The notes below the pieces were generated by a model. That model searched no databases, was not told the origin of the DNA, and saw only the letters and a program-made list of their open reading frames with translations. Made by a program: the position numbers and the translations under genes. This document shows positions 8,715 through 18,028 of a stretch of DNA of 64,000 bases, in pieces. Location of the stretch: contig NZ_JOIY01000028.1 of NCBI RefSeq assembly GCF_000720185.1, positions 45,963 through 109,962 on the forward strand. The letters are read 5' to 3'. Position 1 is the first letter of the stretch. Every line of letters begins with the position of its first letter. The stretch comes from Streptomyces sp. NRRL S-340. GTDB lineage: Bacteria > Actinomycetota > Actinomycetes > Streptomycetales > Streptomycetaceae.

Positions 8715-9530
8715 ATGTCGGTCGTGACAGCAGCCAGGTGCCGGGCAGCGCCGGAGGTCCACGAGGGCACCCCCCGCGAATCCATTGAACGGGCGATCGA
8801 GTACATCTGGGAGCGGTACAGCGAGCCGGTCTCGCTGGACGAGCTCTCGAAGAGCGCCCTGCTCAGCCGCTTCCACTTCGCCCGGACATTCCGGGACATC
8901 ACCGGCGTCACCCCCGGCCGATTTCTGTCCGCGGTACGCATTCATCAGGCGAAGCGCCTGCTGGTCAATACCACGAGGACCATCACGGACATCTCGTCCG
9001 CCGTGGGATATCAGAGCCTCGGGTCGTTCACGAACTACTTCACCCAGAGCGTCGGCATGCCACCGAGCCAGTTCCGCCACCTCGGGGAAGGCACCGTACT
9101 CGGTCTCCTCCCGCCGGAGAACCACGTGCACGCGTCACGCGGAACGGCGGCCGTGACGATCTCCTTTCCCGACGGGTGCTCAGGACTGCGGGCGTACGTG
9201 GGGTTCTTCCCGTCCGCCATTCTCCAGAGCCCGCCCGTCGCCGCGAAGGTCATCGACGCGGCCGGCGACCGGCCCCCGCGCTGTGTCCTGCCGAACGTCC
9301 CGCCCGGCACGTGGTTCGTCCATGCCGTCGCGACCGCGGGCCTGGACCGCAGCCCCCGCCAACTGCTGTTCGTGGACCGGCGCGACGCGGTGACGGTCGG
9401 GCCGCACACGGCCCTGAGCCTGTCGATGCGCCTGCGCCCGATCAGGCCGACCGATCCGCCGGTCCTGCTCGCGCTGCCGGACCTGCGCGCGCTCCCCACG
9501 CCCCGTCCGGCCGCGGGCCGGGCCGGCTGA
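8715..9530 (+). CDS. AraC-family transcriptional regulator
   Basis: A 271-aa protein whose DNA-binding part lies at the N-terminal side (about residues 20-125). Two helix-turn-helix motifs are seen around LDELSKSALLSRFHFARTFR and ITDISSAVGYQSLGSFTNYF, the latter with the AraC signature GYxxxxxFxxxF. The C-terminal 140 residues have no domain that I recognise and may sense a ligand. ATG 8715 is preferred. A GTG at 8670 in the same frame would add 15 residues but lies inside the heptad array. Divergent placement next to the SbnA-like operon suggests control of region 1. Confidence 0.85.
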   Translation: MSVVTAARCRAAPEVHEGTPRESIERAIEYIWERYSEPVSLDELSKSALLSRFHFARTFRDITGVTPGRFLSAVRIHQAKRLLVNTTRTITDISSAVGYQSLGSFTNYFTQSVGMPPSQFRHLGEGTVLGLLPPENHVHASRGTAAVTISFPDGCSGLRAYVGFFPSAILQSPPVAAKVIDAAGDRPPRCVLPNVPPGTWFVHAVATAGLDRSPRQLLFVDRRDAVTVGPHTALSLSMRLRPIRPTDPPVLLALPDLRALPTPRPAAGRAG

Positions 9531-9606
9531 ACGGCGTGTCCGGCCGGCCGGCATCGGCCCCGGGCCCCGGCTCCCCCCACCGCCCGACCAGGATTTCGAG
9601 GTATCC

Positions 9607-10893
9607 ATGATCACCGCCGACGTACACCGGAACTTGAAGCTGCGCATCGGAGTCGGGTTCGTCCGGAAGTTCCTGGACATCATGCTCGCCCCGCTGATGG
9701 TGATCCACTTCTCGCACCTGTACGGCGCGGCCACGGCGGGCCTGCTGACCCTGTCGATCGCCGTCGCCGTCGTCGGGTGCACGTTCGTCGGCGGCCACAT
9801 GTCCGACACCCTCGGCCGGCGCCCCACCCTCCTGGTCGGCGAGACCGGCAGCGCCGCGGCCCTCGTGCTGCTCGCGCTGGCCAACTCTCCGTGGTGGCAC
9901 TCGGGAACGGCGACCTTCTGCTGCTATCTGCTCAGCACCAGCCTCTTCGGCATCGCGGTACCCGCCAACGACGCCATGATGGTGGACGTGTCCACGCAAG
10001 AGACGCGTGCGCAGATCTACACGATCAACTACTGGTCGATCAACCTGGCGTTCCTCATGGGTTCCCTCGTGGGCGGCTTCGTCTACGGCCGGTACTTCTT
10101 CTACCTCCTCGCCGGCGCCGCGGTGCTGGCGAGCGTCATCGCGCTCGTCACCCTGGTCGCGATCAGCGAGACCGCACCGCGCGGCCACACGGCCGCGGCA
10201 CAGGACCGTGGCTGGCTGAAGACGCTCCTGAACGGCTACACGGCGGCGCTGCGCGACAGCGTCCTGGCCCGCCTGATCCTGTCCGCCCTGCTGATCCGGA
10301 GCATCGAGATCCAGATCTCGTACTACATCGCCGTGCGCCTCAGCGACGACTTCGGCCGGCAGCAGCTGCTCGCGGTCGGCGGATGGCGGCCGACCGTCGA
10401 CGGCGTCGAGATGCTCGGCATCCTCCGGGCGGCGAACACCCTCATCGTGGTCTGCCTGGCGCTGTTCGCCGCCTGGCTGTTCCGCCGCCTGTCCGACCGG
10501 CAGCGCATCTTCGGCGGCATCGGCCTCTTCACGGCCGGATACATGGTGTGGGGGGCGAGCAACGCCCCCTGGCTGCTGCTCGCGGCCGCGGTGGTGCTCA
10601 CCATCGGCGAGATCATGTCGGTGCCCATCCGCCAGGTCCTGCTGGCCGATCTGGTGCCCGCCGGGGACCGGAGCAGGTACATGGCCGTGTACCAGATCAA
10701 CGTGCAGCTGGGGATGATCGTCGGCTCGCTCTGCGTGACCATCGGCGTGCTGATCCCGGCGGCCGGGATGAGCGTGCTGTTCGGGGTCTTCGGGGCCGGC
10801 GCGATGCTCCTGTACCGGTCGCTCTTCCGGGTGCGCGACGCGCAGGCGGCCGCCGAGCCCGTCCTGGTCGCCCAGGAAAGCGCGCAGCCGTGA
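9607..10893 (+). CDS. MFS transporter
   Basis: A 428-aa membrane protein with about 12 hydrophobic segments. The major-facilitator motif A is seen between TM2 and TM3 as GGHMSDTLGRRPTLL, and a long central cytosolic loop follows TM6 (around residues 195-215). These proteins exchange small molecules using the proton gradient. The gene follows the AraC gene by 76 bp in the same direction. It is the likely exporter, and perhaps self-resistance pump, of the region 1 product. Confidence 0.88.
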   Translation: MITADVHRNLKLRIGVGFVRKFLDIMLAPLMVIHFSHLYGAATAGLLTLSIAVAVVGCTFVGGHMSDTLGRRPTLLVGETGSAAALVLLALANSPWWHSGTATFCCYLLSTSLFGIAVPANDAMMVDVSTQETRAQIYTINYWSINLAFLMGSLVGGFVYGRYFFYLLAGAAVLASVIALVTLVAISETAPRGHTAAAQDRGWLKTLLNGYTAALRDSVLARLILSALLIRSIEIQISYYIAVRLSDDFGRQQLLAVGGWRPTVDGVEMLGILRAANTLIVVCLALFAAWLFRRLSDRQRIFGGIGLFTAGYMVWGASNAPWLLLAAAVVLTIGEIMSVPIRQVLLADLVPAGDRSRYMAVYQINVQLGMIVGSLCVTIGVLIPAAGMSVLFGVFGAGAMLLYRSLFRVRDAQAAAEPVLVAQESAQP

Positions 10894-11098
10894 GCGCGGT
10901 CCGCGAGGCGGACGCCGCACCCGTCCGCCGGCGCGCACGGCCGCGGGCGCGGAGCGTCGTCGCCGGCGGCACCGAGATCCTCCCGGGACACGCCTCGTCC
11001 GCCGGGGGCCCGCGAGCGCGGGCCCGTCGTCGTGACCGGCCGTCCGGCCGCGCGGCGTACGGCGGCCCGCTCACCGCACAAGTGAATGGAGCGCAGCG

Positions 11099-12340
11099 AT
11101 GACAGACAAGATCCTCATGGTGATGCCGTGGCGCGCGTACGTGCGCAAGGCCACCGAGGAGGGCTTCCGGGTCTTCTCCATCTGGGACCCGGACCGCATC
11201 CCGCAGGACCACCGGGACGAGGTGGCGCGGTATTCCGAGGAACTGCTGTTCACCGACTTCCGGGACGTCGCCGGGCTGCGCCGGCTGGTGGCCCGGACGG
11301 CCACACGGCTGGGCGTCTCACACGTCCTGCACCTGGGCAACGAGGACACCCAGCTCCCCGTCTGCGAGGAGGCGCACGCGCTGGGGCTCGCCCCGAACCC
11401 GCCGCAGGCGCTGCGCGTCATCAACGACAAGGCGGCGATGCGGCAACTGCTGCGCGACCGCGGTCTCTCGCCGGTGCGGGCCACCGTGGCCGGGTCGGCA
11501 CGGGAGGCCCGGGCGCTGCTGCCGCGGCTGGAGCTGCCCGTGGTGGCCAAGCCGGCCCTGCTCTCCGGCAGCCGCGGTGTACGGCTCATCCACGAGGCGC
11601 GGGACATGGACGACTGGGAGGACCGGCTCGCCGACCAGGGTTACGCGGGTCCCGTGCTGATCGAGGAGTACCTGCGCGGGCCCGAGTTCAGCGTCGAGAC
11701 GCTGAGCAGCCAGGGAACCCACCACGTCGTGGGCGTCACCGCCAAGCGGAAGACGCCGCCGCCCGGCTTCACCGAGATCGGGCACGTCCATCCCGCCTCC
11801 ATGGCCGAACCCGACCGGGCGGCGGTCACCGACCTGGTCCTCCGGTTCCTGAGCGAGACCGGCTACCGGTTCGGCCCGGCGCACACGGAGGTCATCCTGA
11901 CGCCGGACGGCCCGAGGATCGTGGAGTCGCAGACCCGCGCCCCGGGCGACCGGATCCACCGGGCCATCGCGCTCGCCTCCGGGTTCGACATCGAGACGGC
12001 CATCTTCCGCGCGCTCCTCGGCAAGCCGGTCCAGGTCGACGCCGCCCACCGGGTGGGCTGCGTCTCCTTCTTCCAGCTCCGTCCCGGCCGGCTCGTCTCC
12101 GTGGAGGGGCTGGACGCCATCCGCGCGCTCCCCTTCGTGCACGAGCTGAAGTTCCCGTTCACGCCGGGCGACACGGTCCCCGAGATCAGGAACTCCGGAA
12201 GCCGGCACGGCCATGTCGTGATCGACGCCGCGTCGGAGCGGGAAGCGGACCACCGGATCGCCCTCGTGCGCGGTCTGTTGCGCGCCACGACGGCCCCCGG
12301 CCCGGCGGACCGCGCCGCGGACACCGCACGGAACCAGTAG
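11099..12340 (+). CDS. ATP-grasp ligase (second of three)
   Basis: A 413-aa protein with the ATP-grasp fold. The N-domain begins TDKILMVMPWRAYV, the ATP lysine lies in LPVVAKPALLSGSRGV, and the metal-binding C-terminal motif is GPAHTEVILTPDGPRIVES followed by QTRAPGDRI. The usual RxxG after the IVES strand is changed to APGDR. The HTEV...VES pattern places it with peptide-bond-forming ligases of natural-product clusters. It stands alone on the plus strand, 205 bp after the MFS gene, and is convergent with the third ligase. I infer a role in the same peptide assembly as the other two ligases. Confidence 0.83.
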   Translation: MTDKILMVMPWRAYVRKATEEGFRVFSIWDPDRIPQDHRDEVARYSEELLFTDFRDVAGLRRLVARTATRLGVSHVLHLGNEDTQLPVCEEAHALGLAPNPPQALRVINDKAAMRQLLRDRGLSPVRATVAGSAREARALLPRLELPVVAKPALLSGSRGVRLIHEARDMDDWEDRLADQGYAGPVLIEEYLRGPEFSVETLSSQGTHHVVGVTAKRKTPPPGFTEIGHVHPASMAEPDRAAVTDLVLRFLSETGYRFGPAHTEVILTPDGPRIVESQTRAPGDRIHRAIALASGFDIETAIFRALLGKPVQVDAAHRVGCVSFFQLRPGRLVSVEGLDAIRALPFVHELKFPFTPGDTVPEIRNSGSRHGHVVIDAASEREADHRIALVRGLLRATTAPGPADRAADTARNQ

Positions 12341-12460
12341 GGCTCAGGCAGGTCGGCCGTCTGTCGTGGGGCGGGTCTCACGGGCAGGCCTGGTGTGGCG
12401 TCGGGAGCGGCGACTTCGGATGAGACGGTTCTCCGGACGGGATCGCTTCACGGCCCGGGC

Positions 12461-12481
12461 GGTGGGCGGGGGCCGCCCACC
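12461..12481. terminator. Terminator hairpin between convergent ligase genes
   Basis: Nine-base perfect arms around a GGG loop lie in the 307-bp gap (12341-12647) between two convergent ATP-grasp genes. The rest of the gap holds a C-rich stretch of CCCACCAC repeats (about 12486-12516) and no convincing ORF. Confidence 0.55.
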
Positions 12482-12647
12482 ACGGCCACCGCCCACCACC
12501 CACCACCCACCGCCCAGGTACCGTCCCCTGCGGCGACGTGCCGGAGGGGGAGAACGAAAGGTTCAGCGCGGAATCGCCCCGGGCCGTCCGTCACGAGGCG
12601 GGCCGGCCCGCGTCCGCGCCGCGCCGGCGCGTTGGGCGGCGCGTGCG

Positions 12648-13988
12648 TCAGTCCGCTGCGGCCACGGGGGCGGCGGATCCACCCTGGGCCGGACGGCGCC
12701 GCGCCTCGTCCGGGAGGGCGAGGCGTGCGGGCCGCAGGACGCCGTCCTCGCCTCGCACCTGGATCCGGACGGTGTCCCGCAGGACCCGGCCCGCGAGCCG
12801 GACCGCCGTCTCGCTGCTGTCCGCGGTGGCGGCCACCAGCCCCAGACGGTCCCAGGAATCCTCGACCGGGCGGACCGTGTCGCCCGGCTTGACCCACATC
12901 TCGGCCGTGAGGACACCGGGCTCCGCCCGGGCGTCCTCCACCCCTGTGATCGATTCCACCCGTCCCGGGCCGCCGACCAGGAAGCGAACCGCGGCGGCGC
13001 CGCGTGCCCGCGGCGGCCGGGTGAGTTCGGGCACCAGACCGAACGGCCAGCCGAGCGCGTAGGTCTCCAGGTCGATCGCGTAGGCACCGCGCACGAGTTC
13101 GTTGATGGCGCCGCCGCCGAACCGGTTGTGCGACTCTATGACCACCGGCCCCCGCTCGCTGAGCCTGAACTCGGTGTGCGCGGGCCCGTCCCGCAGCCCC
13201 ATCGCGTCGAGGAACAGACTCGTGGCGTCGAGGACGCGGGCCTGGGCGGCGCCGTCCAGGCGGGCGGGCATGGCGTGGGAGAAGGCCGCGAAACTGTCGC
13301 CGGCGAGATGCGTCTCGGTGATTCCGACGACCACGTGGCGGCCGTTGAAGCTGAGGGACTCCGCGCTGAACTGAGGACCGTCGACGTATTCCTCCATCAT
13401 GAAGCCGTCGACGGAGAACGGCATGGTCGTGCGGGCCATGCGATGCCCGTTCAGCGCGCTCACCGCGGCCCACGCCGTGTCCGCCGCTTCGGGGCCGGTG
13501 ACCCGGAACACCCCGTAACTCCCCGTGCCGTTCCTCGGCTTGACGACGAACGGACAACCGTGCCGGTCGGCGAACTCATCGAGGTCGCGGCGGGTCGTCA
13601 GCGGCGCCGCGGCGACGGTGACCGATCCGCTGCCGGCCGCGGCCAGGCGACGGCGCATGGCGAGTTTGTCCCGGAAGCACCTGGCGGCCTCCAGCCCGGT
13701 GCCGCCCAGGGAGAACACGTCGTTGAGCAGGCCCGCCCCTTCCAGACCGGGCTCCGTGAGGGAGACGACGGCGGTGAATCCCGTGGTGCTCCACAGCTCG
13801 CGGGCCGCCGTCTCCAGCGCGGTCAGATCCGTGTAGTCCACGGCCCGGACGGCATCGGCGAGTTCACACGGTGCCTCCGTGAATCTCTCCGGGTGCTGGA
13901 GCACGAGGACACGCAGACCCAGCTCCTTCGCCTTCCGCACCGTACGGTCGGTGGCGCCGACGAGAAGCACCGTCGCATCTGCTTGCAC
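12648..13988 (-). CDS. ATP-grasp ligase (third of three)
   Basis: A 446-aa ATP-grasp enzyme. The central strand carries CPFVVKPRNGTGSYGV (ATP-binding Lys), and the C-terminal metal site is GPAHTEFRLSERGPVVIES followed by HNRFGGG, the complete RFGGG form. The GTG start at 13988 has GGAGGAA four bases upstream, slightly close; another in-frame GTG six codons later is possible. It is the last gene of a minus-strand group with the serine acetyltransferase and the FAD monooxygenase. The group suggests that an acetylserine-derived amino acid is ligated by this enzyme, but the substrate is not known. Confidence 0.83.
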   Translation of the reverse strand: MQADATVLLVGATDRTVRKAKELGLRVLVLQHPERFTEAPCELADAVRAVDYTDLTALETAARELWSTTGFTAVVSLTEPGLEGAGLLNDVFSLGGTGLEAARCFRDKLAMRRRLAAAGSGSVTVAAAPLTTRRDLDEFADRHGCPFVVKPRNGTGSYGVFRVTGPEAADTAWAAVSALNGHRMARTTMPFSVDGFMMEEYVDGPQFSAESLSFNGRHVVVGITETHLAGDSFAAFSHAMPARLDGAAQARVLDATSLFLDAMGLRDGPAHTEFRLSERGPVVIESHNRFGGGAINELVRGAYAIDLETYALGWPFGLVPELTRPPRARGAAAVRFLVGGPGRVESITGVEDARAEPGVLTAEMWVKPGDTVRPVEDSWDRLGLVAATADSSETAVRLAGRVLRDTVRIQVRGEDGVLRPARLALPDEARRRPAQGGSAAPVAAAD

Positions 13989-14024
13989 GCTTCCTCCGCT
14001 TCTTCCGCTTCTTCCGCTTCTTCC
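13989..14024. repeat. Four tandem 9-bp repeats before the third ligase
   Basis: Four copies of GCTTC(C/T)TCC lie head to tail directly upstream of the start codon at 13988 and form its purine-rich ribosome-binding region on the minus strand. The copy nearest the gene provides GGAGG. Slippage in this array would change the leader length or the Shine-Dalgarno context. Confidence 0.8.
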
Positions 14025-14061
14025 GGGGCGAGGACGAGATGACGCGGAACAGGCCTGCTGA

Positions 14062-14775
14062 TCAGGGCATCCACGCTATTTCCGGCAGCGCGCCATGCGC
14101 TTTTCGCACCGCCTTCTCGGCCACCACGTGAGTGTCAGCCGGCACATCCGTCAGGACGAGGGCTTGTGCTCCGATCACCGCTCTGTCGCCGATGTCCACC
14201 GGTCCGAGGACGGTGGCGCCGGCGCCCAGCACGGCACCACTGCCGATGACCGGGTGGCGCCGTTCTCCGGGCAGCCTGCGGTTGTCCCGCCACCAGCCGA
14301 CCGCTCCGAGGGTGACCTGGTGATAGATGGTCACGTCATCGCCGACCACCGCTGTCTCGCCGATCACCACGGCCGCACCGTGGTCGATGAGGACTCTGCG
14401 GCCCAGTGTGGCACCGGGGTGGATCTCCGTACCGGTGAGCGCCCGGGCGCAGGTCATCAGGGCGCGCGCCGTCAGCCGGGCGCCGCGTCCGTGGAGCAGG
14501 TGCGCCACGCGGTGGACGCCCAGGGCGGGCAGTGCCGGATGCAGCAGGGCTTCCGCGACCGTGCGTACGGACGGGTCGCGCTCGACGATGGTGCGGACGT
14601 CCTCGGCGAGCAGGCGGATCAGATCCGCCGGTCCGTATCGCTTCGGCCGGTCGGGTTCCGCGGCCGGATCCGGCCTCCCCCGGCCGGCCTCGCGCCCGGT
14701 GGCGAGGACCATGCCCGCCCGTGCGCCGGTGTCGTGCCGGGACGGATCCGGGCCGGATCGTCGTTGCCTGTTCAT
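14062..14775 (-). CDS. Serine O-acetyltransferase (CysE-like)
   Basis: A 237-aa protein with the left-handed beta-helix of hexapeptide acyltransferases. The imperfect hexad repeats start at GTEIHPGATLGRRVLIDHGAAVVIGE, and the GTEIHPGA and IDHG motifs of serine acetyltransferases hold the catalytic Asp-His. It transfers acetyl from acetyl-CoA to serine. The first 45 residues are charged and low-complexity, and one of the internal starts may be real. Placed between the monooxygenase and an ATP-grasp gene, it probably supplies O-acetylserine to the two CysK/SbnA-like enzymes at 2386 and 7462 rather than for general cysteine synthesis. Confidence 0.85.
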   Translation of the reverse strand: MNRQRRSGPDPSRHDTGARAGMVLATGREAGRGRPDPAAEPDRPKRYGPADLIRLLAEDVRTIVERDPSVRTVAEALLHPALPALGVHRVAHLLHGRGARLTARALMTCARALTGTEIHPGATLGRRVLIDHGAAVVIGETAVVGDDVTIYHQVTLGAVGWWRDNRRLPGERRHPVIGSGAVLGAGATVLGPVDIGDRAVIGAQALVLTDVPADTHVVAEKAVRKAHGALPEIAWMP

Positions 14776-14814
14776 CGTGTCCTCCCGGCCGTGTGGCTGG
14801 AAACGTCGGCGGGG

Positions 14815-16017
14815 TCACGCCGCGGAGGCCGGGACGGCCCACCGGGTGATCTCGTGGAGCGCCGCATCCTTGCGCCGGCGCAGACTCATGGCGGTGTTGC
14901 GCACGAGCGACTGGACCTTGCCCGCTCCCTGGTCCAGCAGACCCTGGCGGCGGGAGAGGAGCACCACCCGGGTGGTGCGTTCCACGCGCTGGCGCTGGTA
15001 GGCGCGCAGCGCGGACCCGAAGTCGCCGCGGCCGCCGTCCACGACGTGCGTGCGCAGCTCCGAGGCGAGGACGACGGCGTCCTCGAGCGCCATGTTCGCC
15101 GCTTGTCCGAGGGCGGGGGCCATGGGATGCGCCGCGTCGCCGAGCAGGACCACGCGGCCGTCGACCCACCGCAACACGGGGTCACGGTCGTGGACGTCCG
15201 TGACCGCGACGTCGGCGGGGTCGCTGCCGGCGACCAGCCGTACGATCGGGGCCGGCCATCCGGCGATCAGCTCCCCCAGCCGTCGTTGCGCCGCCTCCGG
15301 GCCGAGCGGCCGCCAGGTTCCGGGCGGCGCGGTGATCTTGGCCGTCCAGTACAGCGTGCCGTCGGCGACCGGAGCGGCGAAAATCTGGACGCCGTTCCCG
15401 TTGGCCACGAAGCCCTGGGGCCATGGCCAGTCGCCGGGTGTGTGGCTGCGCACCGATGTGTACCCGCAGTAGCGGGGCGGTCCGTCCGCGAGCATCTGCT
15501 CGCGCACCGCCGACCAGATCCCGTCCGCGGCCACCAGCAGGTCCGCGCAGCGGGTGCTGCCGTCGGACAGCCGCAAGGAGACGGGGCCGCCGTCCGTCGC
15601 GTAGTCGCTCACCACCGTGCCCATGCGGACCTCGGCACCGGCGGCGGAGACCTCGTCGATCAGCGCGTCCTGTACGGCTGTGCGCAGGATGGAGATCGGC
15701 GGGGTGCCGTCGGGCCAGCCCAGCCGGCCGATCTTCTCGCGGGCGAGGATCCGGCCGGAGGAGCTGAGCAGCACGCGCTGCTCTTGCGGCCGTACCACGT
15801 GTCCGGATTCGCGGATGCGCCGGCCGAGCCGGTTGCTGATGGCGTCCGCGGCGGCGACGCCGTTCGGGTAGAGCATCAGGCCCGAGCCCGCGGGCTCGAA
15901 GCTCGGTGCGCGTTCGAGGACCGTCACTTCGAGGCCGCACCGTGCGAGTGCCGCCGCCGCGGCCAGTCCGCCGATGCCGCCGCCGACGACGGTCGCGGTG
16001 AACCGCCTGGCCGTCAT
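14815..16017 (-). CDS. FAD-dependent aromatic monooxygenase (PHBH-like)
   Basis: A 400-aa group A flavoprotein hydroxylase. GGGIGGLAAAAALARCGLEVTVLER is the GxGxxG dinucleotide fold at the N-terminus, DLLVAADGIWSAVR the DG motif near residue 185, and VVLLGDAAHPMAPALGQAANMALEDA the GD motif near residue 285. Such enzymes use NAD(P)H and oxygen to hydroxylate phenols or quinones, or to epoxidise or Baeyer-Villiger oxidise polyketides. It heads a minus-strand group with CysE and an ATP-grasp ligase, 445 bp downstream of a ketosynthase gene. It could serve either the region 1 pathway or the polyketide. Confidence 0.85.
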   Translation of the reverse strand: MTARRFTATVVGGGIGGLAAAAALARCGLEVTVLERAPSFEPAGSGLMLYPNGVAAADAISNRLGRRIRESGHVVRPQEQRVLLSSSGRILAREKIGRLGWPDGTPPISILRTAVQDALIDEVSAAGAEVRMGTVVSDYATDGGPVSLRLSDGSTRCADLLVAADGIWSAVREQMLADGPPRYCGYTSVRSHTPGDWPWPQGFVANGNGVQIFAAPVADGTLYWTAKITAPPGTWRPLGPEAAQRRLGELIAGWPAPIVRLVAGSDPADVAVTDVHDRDPVLRWVDGRVVLLGDAAHPMAPALGQAANMALEDAVVLASELRTHVVDGGRGDFGSALRAYQRQRVERTTRVVLLSRRQGLLDQGAGKVQSLVRNTAMSLRRRKDAALHEITRWAVPASAA

Positions 16018-16462
16018 GGCCGCACCGCCGGGGCCGCCGGATTGTCGGTGCTCCTGTCATACATGGCTACAAGCATGTGGTCTCCGGACCGTTCGTCCAT
16101 CTCTGATATTGCTCAGCCGCCGGGTGACGCCGGGCGGACCCGGCCGGGGGGTACGAGGTCACCCGACGGCCCGGCTCACCGCGCCCGACGGGCGTACGGT
16201 GAGCGGCCGTCGACGCGCCCTGAGCCGGCGCGGCGCCGGGGGCCGGTGACGTGGGACACGGGGCGGGCTGCGACCGGCGGCCGCACCGGCTCGCCGGGCC
16301 GGACGAGCGCGGCCAAGGGTCCGGGCAGGCGCGGACGGTGTGTCCGGCCCGCGGAGTGAGGAGCGGGTCCGCGGTCACCCGGGCGCCTGCGACCGGACTG
16401 GGCCCGACGAGGCCCGGCAGGGCTCCTGGGCGTTGCCGGCCCCGGGGGCCGGGCGTCCTCTC
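16018..16462. other. 445-bp intergenic region with promoter of the monooxygenase group
   Basis: I see no gene here. Near the monooxygenase end an imperfect palindrome with ACATG/CATGT arms (about 16063-16080) could be an operator. Near the ketosynthase end a GC-rich hairpin (16436-16452, 7-bp arms) could terminate the ketosynthase transcript. Confidence 0.4.
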
Positions 16463-17701
16463 TCAGGCGGGCTCCGGGGCGCTGAACACCGCGACGCAGT
16501 TCTGGCCGCCGAACCCGAAGGCGTTCGCCATCGCCGTGCGCACGGGCGTCCGCCGCGCGACGTTGGCCACATGGTCCAGGTCGCACTCGGGGTCGGGCGA
16601 GTCCAGGTTGATCGTGGGCGGCACGACCCCGTCCCGGATGGCCAGGGCGCACAGCATCGCGCCCAGGGCGCCCGCGCCGCCGACCATGTGGCCGACGCTC
16701 GACTTCGGACCGCTCACGGCGATCCGGTCCGTCGCCGCGCCGAGCGCCGCGCGGATGGCCCTGGACTCGGTGCGGTCGTTGGCCTTGGTGGAGGTGCCGT
16801 GGGCGCAGATGTAGTCGAGGTCCTCGGGCGCGATCCCGGACCGCTGCACCGCGGTCCTGATCGCGGCCGTGGCGAACTCGCCCTCCGGGTGCGGGGCGGT
16901 GACGTGGAAGGCGTCACAGGTCAACGCGCCGCCGCTGACGACGGCGTACGGGGTGGCCCCGCGCCGGCGGGCGTGTTCGGCGGACTCCAGGACCATGATC
17001 ACCGCCCCCTCGCCCAGCACGAACCCTTCCCTGTCCGCGTCGAAGGGACGACTCGCCCGGGTGGGGTCGTCGTTGCGCCGGGAGAGCGCGCCCAGGGTGG
17101 ACAGGCCGTTCATGAAGGACCGCGTGATCACCGCCTCGGTTCCGCCGCAGACGACCACGTCCGCCTCGCCGGAGAGGATCAGCCGCCGCGCGTCCAGCAG
17201 CGCGTACAGACCGCTCGCACAGGCCAGCGCGTTGGCGTTGACCGGGCCGTGGACGCCGAGGTCGATCGCCACCTCGCAACTGGGCATGTTCGTCAGCGAG
17301 TAGGGGACGAAGTAGGAGCTGGGTTCCTTGCCGTCGACCAGCAGCCTGGTGGCCGCCTCGATGGTGTCGAAGCCCGCCGCCCCGGCGTTCACCACGACCG
17401 ACACCCGGTCCCGGTTGTCGTCGTCGATGTCCAGCTTCGCGTCGGCCACGGCCTCGCGCGCCGCCACGACGGCGAAGGCCGTGAACCGCGAGATGCGCCG
17501 GGTGCGTTTGGCGTCAAAATGCTCGGAAGGCCGGAACGACTTCACTTCGGCGGCGATCCGGGTGTCCATTCCTGCGGGATCGAAAGCGGTGATGGGCCCG
17601 ACGCCCGACCGGCCCGCCACGATCGCTTCCCAGCTGCTCTCCCGGTCATTTCCGACCGGAGTCAGCGCGCCTATGCCTGTGATTACGACGTCATCATGCA
17701 T
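16463..17701 (-). CDS. Stand-alone 3-oxoacyl-ACP synthase (FabF/KS-alpha type)
   Basis: A 412-aa condensing enzyme with an apparently complete active site: Cys161 in NALACASG, His in CAHGTSTKAND, and Lys/His in GPKSSVGHMVGGAG. It extends an acyl-ACP by decarboxylative condensation with malonyl-ACP. No chain-length-factor partner is adjacent; the divergent gene is an ACP, followed by a phosphopantetheinyl transferase. A TATTGT hexamer 7 bp before the ATG suggests a near-leaderless transcript. It may make or load a short acyl group, as in starter-unit synthesis or acylation of the region 1 product. Confidence 0.87.
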   Translation of the reverse strand: MHDDVVITGIGALTPVGNDRESSWEAIVAGRSGVGPITAFDPAGMDTRIAAEVKSFRPSEHFDAKRTRRISRFTAFAVVAAREAVADAKLDIDDDNRDRVSVVVNAGAAGFDTIEAATRLLVDGKEPSSYFVPYSLTNMPSCEVAIDLGVHGPVNANALACASGLYALLDARRLILSGEADVVVCGGTEAVITRSFMNGLSTLGALSRRNDDPTRASRPFDADREGFVLGEGAVIMVLESAEHARRRGATPYAVVSGGALTCDAFHVTAPHPEGEFATAAIRTAVQRSGIAPEDLDYICAHGTSTKANDRTESRAIRAALGAATDRIAVSGPKSSVGHMVGGAGALGAMLCALAIRDGVVPPTINLDSPDPECDLDHVANVARRTPVRTAMANAFGFGGQNCVAVFSAPEPA

Positions 17702-18028
17702 TGCACCGACAATACGCGGGCCGATCGGCGCGGGCAATACTCCCCGAGGTGCCTTCCCGCGTCGCAGGCCTCAATCTGGACACCGGAGCGAGCCGGTGCC
17801 ACAGTGGAAAATCGCAGAGATCGAAGAAAAGGCCGGCGCCTTGCCGCGACCGCGCGTGCGGGTCCCCCGCGGGTGTTCTTCACGGCTCACCCGAACTCCG
17901 CCATCAGGAGTGTTTGCACAGGTCACGGCCGGTTCCAGGCAGATGGCGGGCGGGATCGCGCCACCCTCGCCCCCGGGACCGGATTCTCCGGACCACCCCG
18001 ATGACGCACACTTCTCCCCCTCCGCCCG

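Noticed and set aside
13823..14074. Minus-strand ORF with EEA repeats
   Set aside because: The repeats are the 9-bp tandem array read in another frame, and the rest overlaps the start of the ATP-grasp gene.
2386..14775. D-cycloserine cluster
   Set aside because: CysE-like, CysK-like and ATP-grasp genes recall it, but arginase, the DcsA haem protein and the racemase are absent and there are extra aldolase, oxygenase and methyltransferase genes.
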